A stretch of 64,000 bases of DNA from Gammaproteobacteria bacterium. GTDB lineage: Bacteria; Pseudomonadota; Gammaproteobacteria; Burkholderiales; Rhodocyclaceae. The stretch lies in assembly GCA_018819515.1 (NCBI GenBank), contig JAHJPX010000017.1:124001-188000 (forward strand), in the 5' to 3' direction. This document shows positions 41,952 through 49,446 of the stretch, in pieces. Within the stretch, counting starts at the first letter, position 1. Each line of letters begins with the position of its first letter. The notes beneath the pieces are model-generated. The model worked only from the letters and a program-made list of their open reading frames with translations, was not told the DNA's origin and searched no databases. Both the position numbers and the translations under genes were made by a program.

Positions 41952-42809
41952 TCAGCCCTTGAACAGATCCGTATCCACGAACTCCGACTTCACCATCGTC
42001 CAGAAGTCGTCGGCCAGTCCGTTCTCGACATAGGCGTACGGTAGCCAGCCGTAGCCGCGGTCGCCCCATTCCGTGCCCCAGGAATTGCGGATCAACAGCG
42101 CGCCCTTCTTGCTGCCGATCTTCTTGTTGTCGTCGTAGCCGACGGCGAGCACCGCATGGCCGCCTTCGAGCGAATCGCCCGTACTCGGGTAGGGGATCTC
42201 GCCCTTGCCGTCGCCGCTGGGCGGGATCGAGCTGTAGACCGAGAAGCCGAACATCGCCGGCAGGTTGGCGGCCAGATTGGTCTTGATGTTCTCCAGCACG
42301 GTCGACGTCGGCGTATTCGGCGGGTCGAGCCGGTAGTAATCGACCGTCTTGAAATTCTGCGCGAACGAGTAGCAGAAGGCGCTCGGCTCGTCGTTGAAAT
42401 TCGGCTCGTCGTAAGGCCAGTAGCGTTCCGGCGGCACACCGAACAGCACCATCGCCTTCATCGTATCGCGCAGGTAGGCGCCGTCGTCGCCGGCCAGGCC
42501 GAGCAACTGGCGCGTGACCTTGTAGAGGAACAGCCGCGAGGCGTCGAGGTGCTTGCCGAAGGCGCGCCGCTCGAAGTACTCGAGCATGCCGACGCCCGCC
42601 TGCGCCGTGCACGAACCGAGCCGGCCCTGGTCCTCGATCGGCGAGCAGAACTCGCGCAGGTCGACCGACTTGGCGAGCGTCCGCCGTGTCTTGCGGAACA
42701 GCGCCGATTTGGCGAGCACTTTCGAAACGGTGTCGGTCGCAGCCGTGTGGTCGCGCATGTCGGGCAGATCGCGATGCCAGCCCAGTCCGTGGTCGTGTAT
42801 GGTCCGCAT
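41952..42809 (-). CDS. Papain-like (C1 family) cysteine protease
   Basis: 285 residues from ATG 42809 (MRTIHDHGLGWHRDLPD). The full papain tetrad is present: Gln61 and Cys67 in EDQGRLGSCTAQA, His218 in LEGGHAVLAVGYDD, Asn242 in LIRNSWGTEWG. An N-terminal 50 residues may act as a short propeptide. No signal peptide, so it would be cytoplasmic unless secreted another way. Papain-like enzymes are uncommon in this group. The next upstream gene (42947-43261) lies on the same strand. Confidence 0.9.
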   Translation of the reverse strand: MRTIHDHGLGWHRDLPDMRDHTAATDTVSKVLAKSALFRKTRRTLAKSVDLREFCSPIEDQGRLGSCTAQAGVGMLEYFERRAFGKHLDASRLFLYKVTRQLLGLAGDDGAYLRDTMKAMVLFGVPPERYWPYDEPNFNDEPSAFCYSFAQNFKTVDYYRLDPPNTPTSTVLENIKTNLAANLPAMFGFSVYSSIPPSGDGKGEIPYPSTGDSLEGGHAVLAVGYDDNKKIGSKKGALLIRNSWGTEWGDRGYGWLPYAYVENGLADDFWTMVKSEFVDTDLFKG

Positions 42810-42885
42810 GTCTCTCTCCAGGTTGATGAAACGCGCCGAGAATAGCGCCGGACAATGACATCGGCAACTGTCTGGCCACGCGGAC

Positions 42886-42909
42886 GGCGTGTCGCCACGG
42901 CTGACTTTT
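42886..42909 (+). repeat. Dispersed 24-base hairpin repeat, copy 6
   Basis: Exact consensus with loop TGT, upstream of the papain-like gene (which reads on minus), between it and the small gene at 42947. Confidence 0.85.
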
Positions 42910-42946
42910 TGGACGCCGCGCAGGGCGGCACTATTCTTGTGCCGGA

Positions 42947-43261
42947 TCATCCGGCGATGTCGTGGAGGTCGAAATGCATGACCAGCAGGTCGATCAGATG
43001 CTCGATCCCGATGTTTTCCGACTTGGTCGGGATGTTGCCGACGTCGTTGTCGTCCAGCGCGGGATATTCGAGATCGACGTCGTATTGGCCCGGCGGCTGG
43101 CCGTGAATGGAAACGTAGGCGGACAACTCGGGCGCTGCGGGCTTGTAGAAGCCGATGGCCTGCTCGTCGTCGAGCCAGCGGTCGGCGACGGCGATGTCGC
43201 CCCTGGCGATGGACCGCGCCAGATACTGCAACAGCAGGTCGATGCTGCGGTACTTGTTCAT
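42947..43261 (-). CDS. Conserved hypothetical protein (104 aa)
   Basis: From ATG 43261 (MNKYRSIDLLLQYLARSI). An acidic protein: helices, then a beta-rich part AYVSIHGQPPGQYDVDLEYP, ending with an amphipathic helix rich in His and Asp (LLVMHFDLHDIAG). No signal or cysteine. It lies 137 nt upstream of the papain-like gene on the same strand and might be its partner or inhibitor; that is a guess. Copy 7 of the repeat lies 31 nt upstream of its start. Confidence 0.68.
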   Translation of the reverse strand: MNKYRSIDLLLQYLARSIARGDIAVADRWLDDEQAIGFYKPAAPELSAYVSIHGQPPGQYDVDLEYPALDDNDVGNIPTKSENIGIEHLIDLLVMHFDLHDIAG

Positions 43262-43291
43262 GGCAGGAACAAGGATAACGGAGACGGGGGT

Positions 43292-43315
43292 GGCGTGCCA
43301 CCGCGGCTGACTTTT
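43292..43315 (+). repeat. Dispersed 24-base hairpin repeat, copy 7
   Basis: GGCG, TGC, CACC, then GCGGCTGACTTTT. The hairpin shifts to GGTGG/CCACC, so pairing is kept although the arm changed. Confidence 0.8.
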
Positions 43316-43511
43316 GTCGCTTTCGCCTCCGGGAGAACTTCGCCGTGATGTAGACAAGGGCGATGATCGCGGCGAGGAATCGAAATGCGATGGCATCGCG
43401 GCAAATACAAACCTACCTGTGCTTCCTGGCCGCATTTTCCGGGACAACGTCGATTGATGCCGCAATTGCAAGCTCCGCGAGGTCGTCGATCAGATGTTCG
43501 GTTCATCGCGA

Positions 43512-43760
43512 TCAGACAATCGTGGTCTGAGCTGGCCCGCCTTTTTTGCCCATCACGCCGCCGGCCTTGTTGATTTCGTCAATGGTCATCAGCGCGGTTT
43601 CCTTCAGCGCCGTTTCGGAAATGGCCATCGTGCCGGAAAGCGAATGGAGGATGCCGACCTTGATCGTATCGGCGGCAAGCGCCGAGAACGAAGTCAGACC
43701 GGCGACGGCCATCGCGGCGGTCAGCGCCGTGGCCTTGATGAAGTTACGACGATTCTGCAT
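43512..43760 (-). pseudogene. Truncated urtA (urea ABC transporter binding protein)
   Basis: From ATG 43760 the frame gives a twin-arginine-like/Sec signal (MQNRRNFIKATALTAAMAVA) and then DTIKVGILHSLSGTMAISET, the diagnostic N-terminus of UrtA/AmiC-type receptors. After INKAGGVMGKK the match ends and a stop follows 9 codons later, so only about 80 of some 400 residues remain. No urtBCDE genes are present. It cannot form a binding protein. The sequence beyond the break is unrecognised. Confidence 0.85.
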
Positions 43761-43903
43761 AGCGGGCTCCTGTCGAATTGGGAAAATGCCGTGACGGCTT
43801 GGCACGGCCCCAATGTACGGAGGCTGCTGCAATGCAGAAATACGTCAGATTGCGTAGGGGTGGGGAGGTGCGAGGGGAGCGGGGAAAACAAGCGTCCGAG
43901 AAA

Positions 43904-44719
43904 TTACCGGACCCCATACGCGGAGTCGGCATACATTGCCGAGTGTTCAAGCGGAGCAAGCAAGGACTCTCTTGGCAGAGTCTTGAGGAGGGAATACTCC
44001 TCGACTAACGGCTTGAACTTCTGACTGCCTAGAGCGCTTGCGCAGTTGTAGAACAGCAACGACAGTTCCTGACTAGAAAGTTGGGCGCGAACCAGGTTTG
44101 TGTAGAAGCGCTTGTTCTGAATATCGCTCTGGTGAACAAACTTGATAATGTTGTACAACGTTCTGAAGTAGTGGCCGATCTCGCCTTGGATGTCCTTGTA
44201 GAAAATCTCATACGCGATAAGAGCTCTCGCGCACGCATCGTCATTTGGATGATCCTTTTTTGAATAGTTGTACGCGTTGCGAAAGCGACGAAAAAAGGTG
44301 TTGAAGCAGTCACGTCCTCTAATGACGTTACTGTCCGACCCAACTAAGTCGATGGAATTCACAATGTCATTGAGCAACTTCAACAGTTGGAAGAAGGTGT
44401 TCTCAAAATTCTGAATTCTGAGGACGTCGTTCTGCGCTGAGAGCTGCAATTTCTGCCCCTCAAGCTCGGATCGAGTAAGAGAAAGCTCCTGCCGTTGAAG
44501 TGTTAGCTCCCGACGCTGAAGGAACACCGTATAGACGAGCGATGCAAAGGCTAGGCCTGAAAATAGCGCATTGATTGCGCCAAACATGTCGCCAAAGGTT
44601 CCCCGATCGGGAAGAGCGTGGAGAGCCCAACCGGAAATGCCCCAAATCACGAAGACTAGTAGCAAGAGAACAACGAGTCCGAAATAGGTTTCTGGCTTTG
44701 AGCGGCTGTCTGTATTCAT
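43904..44719 (-). CDS. Putative phage abortive infection protein (putAbiC family)
   Basis: 271 residues from ATG 44719 (MNTDSRSKPETYFGLVV). Two N-terminal TM helices (FGLVVLLLLVFVIWGISGW; GAINALFSGLAFASLVY), then a coiled coil (ELTLQRQELSLTRSELEGQK) and a helical cytoplasmic domain with NFENTFFQLLKLLNDIV and GHYFRTLYNIIKFVH, the signature of putAbiC proteins. Related Lactococcus AbiC limits phage growth; the target is unknown. Base composition is clearly more AT-rich than the neighbours, a sign of transfer. Confidence 0.83.
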   Translation of the reverse strand: MNTDSRSKPETYFGLVVLLLLVFVIWGISGWALHALPDRGTFGDMFGAINALFSGLAFASLVYTVFLQRRELTLQRQELSLTRSELEGQKLQLSAQNDVLRIQNFENTFFQLLKLLNDIVNSIDLVGSDSNVIRGRDCFNTFFRRFRNAYNYSKKDHPNDDACARALIAYEIFYKDIQGEIGHYFRTLYNIIKFVHQSDIQNKRFYTNLVRAQLSSQELSLLFYNCASALGSQKFKPLVEEYSLLKTLPRESLLAPLEHSAMYADSAYGVR

Positions 44720-44841
44720 GGGTCTAGACTCTGTAAATTGGAGGCATACCAAGGGAATTCACTGTTGATGTGTCAGTGTGTTGGCCCAACACTGCTGCTC
44801 AATGAAATCATACGCCACCAGCATGCGCCCTAACGAAAGGT

Positions 44842-44865
44842 GGCGTGTCACCACGGCTGACTTTC
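44842..44865 (+). repeat. Dispersed 24-base hairpin repeat, copy 8
   Basis: GGCG, TGT, CACC, then ACGGCTGACTTTC; with flanks GGTG and CACC can pair. Lies in the divergent gap between the AbiC-like gene and the NifX-like gene. Confidence 0.8.
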
Positions 44866-44947
44866 CCCGCCCCTCGGCATCGCTCTTGCATCCTCCATCT
44901 CAATGCGCCGTTTTTGGCGCAAACGCGACAAGCGATGGGGTAGAGAA

Positions 44948-45292
44948 ATGGAATTTCCGGTGAAGGTCGCCGTGGCGACGAAGGAGGGGAAGGCGGTCAG
45001 CGAGCACTTCGGGCATGCGAAGCGCTTCGCGATCTACGAGGTGACGCCGGAGTCGGTCTGCCTGCTGGGGGAGCGCGAGGTCAGTCATTACTGCCTCGGC
45101 GGCGAGGGCGACGCGGCGGCGATGCCGGGCATCCTCGCGGCGATCCGGGATTGCCAGGCGGTGCTGGTGGCGAAGATCGGCGACGGGCCGACGGAGAAGT
45201 TGCGCGCCATCGGCGTGGCGGCGGTGCAGGACTACGCGTGGGAGTCGATCGACGAGGCGCTGCTGGCCTATGCGCGGCGGCTGGCGGAATGA
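44948..45292 (+). CDS. NifX/NafY-type dinitrogenase cofactor-binding domain protein
   Basis: 114 residues from ATG 44948 (MEFPVKVAVATKEGKAV). Single NifB/NifX-like domain (RNase H-like): SEHFGHAKRFAIYEVTPESV, then CLGGEGDAAAMPGILAAIRD, DCQAVLVAKIGDGP. Such proteins bind Fe-Mo or Fe-S cofactor precursors; stand-alone copies occur in non-nitrogen-fixers and near Mo/W genes. No nif genes are in the window. The last 15 codons are repeated at 45907-45953. Confidence 0.85.
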   Translation: MEFPVKVAVATKEGKAVSEHFGHAKRFAIYEVTPESVCLLGEREVSHYCLGGEGDAAAMPGILAAIRDCQAVLVAKIGDGPTEKLRAIGVAAVQDYAWESIDEALLAYARRLAE

Positions 45293-45327
45293 CGGCGCGG
45301 GTGGCGTCCCGCCACGGCTGACTTTTC
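45246..45327 (+). repeat. Direct repeat DR-A (82 bp), end of NifX-like gene plus hairpin repeat
   Basis: Matches 45907-45988 with a constant offset of 661 bases. It covers the last 15 codons (IDEALLAYARRLAE and stop), the shared GACGGCGCGG and repeat copy 9. Similarity stops at both ends. Confidence 0.85.
45303..45326 (+). repeat. Dispersed 24-base hairpin repeat, copy 9
   Basis: Hairpin GTGGCG, TCC, CGCCAC followed by the GGCTGACTTTT tail, 10 nt after the NifX-like stop codon. Confidence 0.85.
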
Positions 45328-45480
45328 ATGGCCGGGCATCGCGTTCCCATCGTCGTTTCGGCCGCCGCCCTGGCGCGGATACGACGAGGCGCCGGGCCGA
45401 CGGGACGGCCTGCCGGGGAGCCGGCGAACAAGCTATAGTGCCGCCGGGTGGCCAATCGGGGACACATCGGGGAGATCGGC

Positions 45481-45885
45481 ATGTCAAACAGCTTTGCGGG
45501 AATCCATCGCGTTCGCATTACGGCGATCATCGCCGCCTTCGTCATGTGCATTTCGTTCCAGAGCGGCAACGCGGAAGCGGCCGATGCCTTGCAGGCACGC
45601 AAGGACATCAAGGCAATGGGGCTGGAATACACAGGGCAGGATTTCGCCAAGGCGGCAGGCAATGGCGACATGACAGCGGTCCGGCTTTACCTGGACGCGG
45701 GCATGGATGTCAATGAAGGCGGCGGGGCGGCCATCGGGCTGGCGGCGGGTCGAGGCAGGACGCAGATGGTTCAGTTCCTGTTGTCGAAAGGAGCGAAGCC
45801 GACGTCCAGCGCATTGCAGTATGCGCGGACGCGCGGGCATCCGGACATCGAGAAGATGCTGATCGAGGCGGGCGCAAAGGAATAG
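45481..45885 (+). CDS. Exported ankyrin-repeat protein
   Basis: 134 residues from ATG 45481 (MSNSFAGIHRVRI). Signal peptide about 1-33 (ITAIIAAFVMCISFQSGNAEA). Two to three ankyrin units: DFAKAAGNGDMTAVRLYLDA, GMDVNEGGGAAIGLAAGRGR and TSSALQYARTRGHPDIEKML. Probably a periplasmic binding module. The gene lies wholly between two 82-bp direct repeats, so it looks like inserted or duplicated cargo. Confidence 0.83.
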   Translation: MSNSFAGIHRVRITAIIAAFVMCISFQSGNAEAADALQARKDIKAMGLEYTGQDFAKAAGNGDMTAVRLYLDAGMDVNEGGGAAIGLAAGRGRTQMVQFLLSKGAKPTSSALQYARTRGHPDIEKMLIEAGAKE

Positions 45886-45906
45886 GGGAGCGTCACGCGC
45901 GCCCGC

Positions 45907-45988
45907 CGATCGAGGATGCGCTGCTCGATTGCGCGCGCCGGCTGGCGGAATGACGGCGCGGGTGGCGTGTCGCCACGGCTGACTTTTC
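45907..45988 (+). repeat. Direct repeat DR-B (82 bp), orphan NifX tail plus hairpin repeat
   Basis: Second copy of DR-A. It encodes IEDALLDCARRLAE and a stop with no gene body before it, then repeat copy 10. Confidence 0.85.
45964..45987 (+). repeat. Dispersed 24-base hairpin repeat, copy 10
   Basis: Exact consensus, loop TGT, arms extended to GTGGCG/CGCCAC; forms the right end of direct repeat DR-B. Confidence 0.88.
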
Positions 45989-46059
45989 CCGAGCGCGGCC
46001 TGGAAAAGCCGGACTAGCTCAGTCTGTCCCCAACTGCTGCCGTGTTAGTTGCTGCGTGG

Positions 46060-46437
46060 CTATCGGGCACATGCAGCGCGAGTGCCTGGAAGAATCAGCA
46101 CGATAAGAAACACGAGTACAAGGGCAAGTACAAGCAAAACACCGAAGCCTGGGAGCTTAGCCGCGCTGAAGTGCTGAGACAGCCAAGACGACATCCGTAC
46201 CAACTGAAATAGTGCTGCGACAATCCCAAGCCACCACGCCCAACGAAAGCGATTCCATAGCCCCCACGCGACAACCCCGCTGATGATGATCGCGCCCAAG
46301 GTGCTCGGGAGCATGAGGCTGAACTTGAGGGTATACGCATCACCCGTACTCAAGTAGTGCAGGAAGATGCCTCCAAGCACGACGAAAATGTATGTGACGG
46401 CAATGTACGAGGCGAATTGCCCACGATCGCGGATCAT
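46060..46437 (-). CDS. Small membrane protein of unknown function, AT-rich
   Basis: 125 residues from ATG 46437 (MIRDRGQFASYIAVTY), which has GAGG 8 nt upstream; the frame stays open to 46668. Four hydrophobic segments: YIAVTYIFVVLGGIFLHYL, FSLMLPSTLGAIIISGVVAW, WWLGIVAALFQLV and VLLVLALVLVFLIVLIL. No motif recognised. The region is clearly more AT-rich than its neighbours and directly abuts a truncated gene, so it is probably acquired. Confidence 0.65.
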   Translation of the reverse strand: MIRDRGQFASYIAVTYIFVVLGGIFLHYLSTGDAYTLKFSLMLPSTLGAIIISGVVAWGLWNRFRWAWWLGIVAALFQLVRMSSWLSQHFSAAKLPGFGVLLVLALVLVFLIVLILPGTRAACAR

Positions 46438-46546
46438 GTTGTACACCTCAGCTAAAGAGACCAAGCCCGAATTGCCAAGACCGGCCAAATTTGGAAACGC
46501 CGACAGCATACCCGCGGCGGGCAGGGCGATGGGTTCTTCGATGGCC

Positions 46547-46802
46547 TCAACCCAGTCATCGCGGCGTTGGTGAAGCCGTAGCTGACCAGCAGCGTCGCGC
46601 CGACGGCTTCGAGAACGAGGAAGGCGGCATCGCCGAAGGCCATGTTGGCGACGCGGAACTCCGACCACTTGCGGAAGCTGCGCGGCGTGAAGCGCAGCGC
46701 GTAGTCCTCCAGCGTCTCGTTGGCGACCCAGGTGTTGTAGTCGCGGCGCACCTTGGCGATGCGCTGCAGCGGCTGGGCGGCGGAGTCGTGGCTGTCGGAC
46801 AT
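46547..46802 (-). pseudogene. 5' fragment of an NCS1-type transporter/sensor gene
   Basis: From ATG 46802 the frame reads 85 residues: RRDYNTWVANETLEDYALRF, RKWSEFRVANMAFGDAAFLV and LEAVGATLLVSYGFTNA. That is the conserved N-terminus of large membrane proteins with a permease-like part fused to a histidine kinase. At about 46547 the match ends abruptly and the frame runs into unrelated AT-rich sequence. About 85 residues of a protein of many hundreds remain. Confidence 0.7.
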
Positions 46803-46887
46803 GGCGCGATTATCGCCGATGCGCGTCGTTCCCCACAGCCGGACCCGACAGGCCGGGGGCTGCGCGCCACTGTGCGACAATGTGCCG

Positions 46888-47523
46888 ATGATCGAACGAC
46901 CGCAAACCAAGGGCGAGGAAATCGCCAACAGCGTCAGCCACGGCGTGGCGCTGCTGGCGGCCATCGTCGGCGCGCCCTTCCTGATCCTCGCCGCGAGGGA
47001 TTTCGGCGCCGCCAACGTCGTCGGCGCGAGTGTCTTTGCCGGGACGATGATCCTGCTGTATCTGACCTCGACGCTCTACCACGCCTGGCAGCCGGGCCGC
47101 CTGAAGCGCGTCTTCATGAAGCTCGACCACAGCGCGATCTACATTTTCATCGCCGGCAGCTATACGCCCTTTTCGCTGGGCGCGCTGGGCGGTGCGTGGG
47201 GCTGGACGCTGTTCGGCATCGTATGGTCGCTGGCCGTGGCGGGCACCGTGCTGAAGCTCTTCGACCGCCTGTCGCATCCGTGGCTGTCGACGGGTTTCTA
47301 TCTCGTCATGGGTTGGCTGGTGCTGGTCGCGGCCGTGCCGCTGGTCCAGCACGTGGCGTTGCCGGGCATCGCCCTGCTCGTCGCCGGTGGTGTTGCGTAC
47401 ACCGCGGGCGTGGTGTTCTTCGTGCTCGACTCGCGTTGGCGCTATGCGCACGCCGTCTGGCATGGCTTCGTGGCGGCCGGCACCGGCTTTCATTTCTTCG
47501 CGGTGCTGAACTATTCGGCGTGA
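46888..47523 (+). CDS. trhA: PAQR / hemolysin III family membrane protein
   Basis: 211 residues from ATG 46888 (MIERPQTKGEEIANSVSH). Seven TM segments with the family residues NSVSHGVALLAA, TSTLYHAW, KLDHSAIYIFIAGSYTPF and the final HAVWHGFVAAGTGFHFF. The His/Asp/Ser cluster is that of the PAQR metal site. TrhA homologues adjust membrane fluidity in E. coli. Stand-alone gene; moeA follows 54 nt later on the same strand. Confidence 0.93.
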   Translation: MIERPQTKGEEIANSVSHGVALLAAIVGAPFLILAARDFGAANVVGASVFAGTMILLYLTSTLYHAWQPGRLKRVFMKLDHSAIYIFIAGSYTPFSLGALGGAWGWTLFGIVWSLAVAGTVLKLFDRLSHPWLSTGFYLVMGWLVLVAAVPLVQHVALPGIALLVAGGVAYTAGVVFFVLDSRWRYAHAVWHGFVAAGTGFHFFAVLNYSA

Positions 47524-47577
47524 TGCCCCGCCACGGCTTCGATGGGCAACCGTGATTCCAGACCGGATTCGACCGCC

Positions 47578-48870
47578 ATGACCACACTGAACTTCTCCTG
47601 CCTCGACGACTACGATCCCGATTCGCTGCACGTGGATCGCGCCCGCCGGATCATGCTCGACATGCTGCCCGCCGTGTCCGGCCACGAGTGCGTTTTCGTC
47701 CGCCAGGCGCTCGGCCGCGTGCTGGCCGAGGACGTGATTTCGCCGGTCGACGTGCCGGCGCACGACAACTCGGCGATGGACGGCTGGGCGCTGCGCAGCG
47801 CCGATCTGGCCGCCGAAGGCGAGACGCGGCTGAAGAACATCGGCACCGCCTTCGCGGGCCGCGCCTTCGAGGGAAAAGTCAGCCGTGGCGAGACGGTGAG
47901 GATCATGACCGGCGCGGTGTTGCCGGCGGGCGTCGATTGCGTGGTGGTGCAGGAAGTGTCGCGCGTCGAAGGCGATACCGTGATCGTTCCGCCCGGCCAG
48001 CGCGCCGACCAGAACATCCGCCGCGCGGGCGAAGACCTCAAGGCCGGCAAGCCGGCCATCGCGGCGGGCAAGCTGTTGCGGCCGGCGGAACTGGGCATCA
48101 TCGCCTCGCTGGGCATCGCCGAGGTGTCGGTGCGGCGGCGCGTGCGCGTGGCGCTGTTCTCGACCGGCGACGAACTCTGTTCCATCGGCACGCCGCTCTT
48201 TCCCGGCGCGGTGTACGACAGCAACCGCTATACGTTGTGGGGCATGCTGACGCGGCTCGGTTGCGACGTGATCGACATGGGAGTGGTGAAGGACGAACCG
48301 GCGGCGCTGGAAGCGGCGTTCCGCGAGGCGGCCAATTGCGCCGACGTCATCGTCACCAGCGGCGGCGTCTCGGTCGGCGAGGCCGACTTCATCAAGCAAC
48401 TCATGCAGAAACTCGGCGAAGTGGCGTTCTGGAAGATCGCCATGAAGCCCGGCCGGCCGATGGCCTTTGGTCGAATCAATGCGGGTCGCATCCAGCCTGA
48501 CGGTGAGAGCAAACCGGGCGCTTGGCTGTTCGGCCTGCCCGGCAACCCGGTGGCGGTGATGGTCACCTTCTACCAGTTCGCGCGGCCGGCATTGCTGAAG
48601 CTGATGGGCCTCGATCCCGTGCCCGAGTTCCCGACCTTCCCGGCGCGCTGCGTCGAGGACATCAAGAAGGGCAAAGGCCGCACCGAATTCCAGCGCGGCA
48701 TCCTCTTTCAGGAGAACGGGGAGTGGTGTGTACGCCCGACCGGCCATCAGGGCTCGGGTGTGCTGAGTTCGATGGCGAAGGCCGACTGCTTCATCGTACT
48801 CGAACACGAGCGCGGCAAGGTCAGTGCCGGCGAGACGGTGCAAGTGCAGTTGATGACCGGGCTGGTCTAG
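47578..48870 (+). CDS. moeA: Molybdopterin molybdenumtransferase MoeA
   Basis: 430 residues from ATG 47578 (MTTLNFSCLDDYDPDS). Inserts Mo or W into adenylylated molybdopterin. Domains: AHDNSAMDGWALR (active-site region), RIMTGAVLPAG, the MoCF-binding STGDELCSIGTPL and TSGGVSVGEADF, and the C-terminal beta domain. Residues 99-107 (GKVSRGETV) coincide with repeat copy 11. Its place 0.6 kb from tupCBA and 9 kb from the aor operon supports a role in W-cofactor assembly. Confidence 0.95.
   Translation: MTTLNFSCLDDYDPDSLHVDRARRIMLDMLPAVSGHECVFVRQALGRVLAEDVISPVDVPAHDNSAMDGWALRSADLAAEGETRLKNIGTAFAGRAFEGKVSRGETVRIMTGAVLPAGVDCVVVQEVSRVEGDTVIVPPGQRADQNIRRAGEDLKAGKPAIAAGKLLRPAELGIIASLGIAEVSVRRRVRVALFSTGDELCSIGTPLFPGAVYDSNRYTLWGMLTRLGCDVIDMGVVKDEPAALEAAFREAANCADVIVTSGGVSVGEADFIKQLMQKLGEVAFWKIAMKPGRPMAFGRINAGRIQPDGESKPGAWLFGLPGNPVAVMVTFYQFARPALLKLMGLDPVPEFPTFPARCVEDIKKGKGRTEFQRGILFQENGEWCVRPTGHQGSGVLSSMAKADCFIVLEHERGKVSAGETVQVQLMTGLV
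47874..47897 (-). repeat. Dispersed 24-base hairpin repeat, copy 11 (left arm degenerate)
   Basis: On minus: CCGTCTCGCC, then ACGGCTGACTTTT. The core is intact but the first arm is changed to match MoeA codons. Antisense within moeA. Confidence 0.65.
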
Positions 48871-49145
48871 GCCCGAGCTTCAACCGATCTCTTCGCGGAC
48901 GACTTCGCGCGTCACCGGCCTTGGTAGCCTGATCGACCGGCGGCGTTCTCCCTTTTCCTTCACATTGGCCGGCAACCGGCTGTAATTGCTAGGCCATTTC
49001 CTGGGCTCGCCGGCTCCCGATGGTCGGCGTATTGCTATCGACATAGTTCGTTCGATCCATTGCGCTCACGACGCACTGAGCGTCGAATATGCCAACGACT
49101 GTGATAAGGTCATTCCTGGTCGCCCCGGTTCGGGAAGGAAACTCC

Positions 49146-49370
49146 ATGAACAATGTTGAATTCGTCATCGCAGCCTTGATGGCTGCGATTCTTGCTCCTT
49201 CGGCGGCTGATCATCGTTTCGTCAGCCAGCGATGCCCCACGGCTTTGCAGATGGAAGACAGCCAGCGTTCTTCGGGCGGAAGTCTGCCCGTGGTGAATGC
49301 GATTCCCGTCGCCAAGTGCCGGGTGCCGTTGGTACCTGCCGGAGCGGGGAAGACCGGCTTCAGCCGCTGA
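49146..49370 (+). CDS. Possible small secreted protein (74 aa)
   Basis: From ATG 49146 (MNNVEFVIAALMAAILAP), with GGAAGGAAA a few bases upstream. Residues 1-20 look like a signal peptide ending APSAA; the mature part has two cysteines (SQRCPTAL and VAKCRVPL) that could form a disulfide. No family known. A minus-strand frame overlaps but has no such features. Moderate support only. Confidence 0.5.
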   Translation: MNNVEFVIAALMAAILAPSAADHRFVSQRCPTALQMEDSQRSSGGSLPVVNAIPVAKCRVPLVPAGAGKTGFSR

Positions 49371-49446
49371 CTCGGGTTCGGGTTTCGACGGGCGCGCGGG
49401 ACACGTCTCGAGTCCGCTTTGCGGCACGGATGGCGAGCCAGGCTGA

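Noticed and set aside
44948..45292. Part of a nitrogenase cluster
   Set aside because: Only a single NifX-like domain is present; no nifHDK, nifENB or other nif genes are seen.
46810..48843. 677-residue minus-strand frame across moeA and trhA
   Set aside because: Antisense shadow; both plus-strand genes have clear domains.
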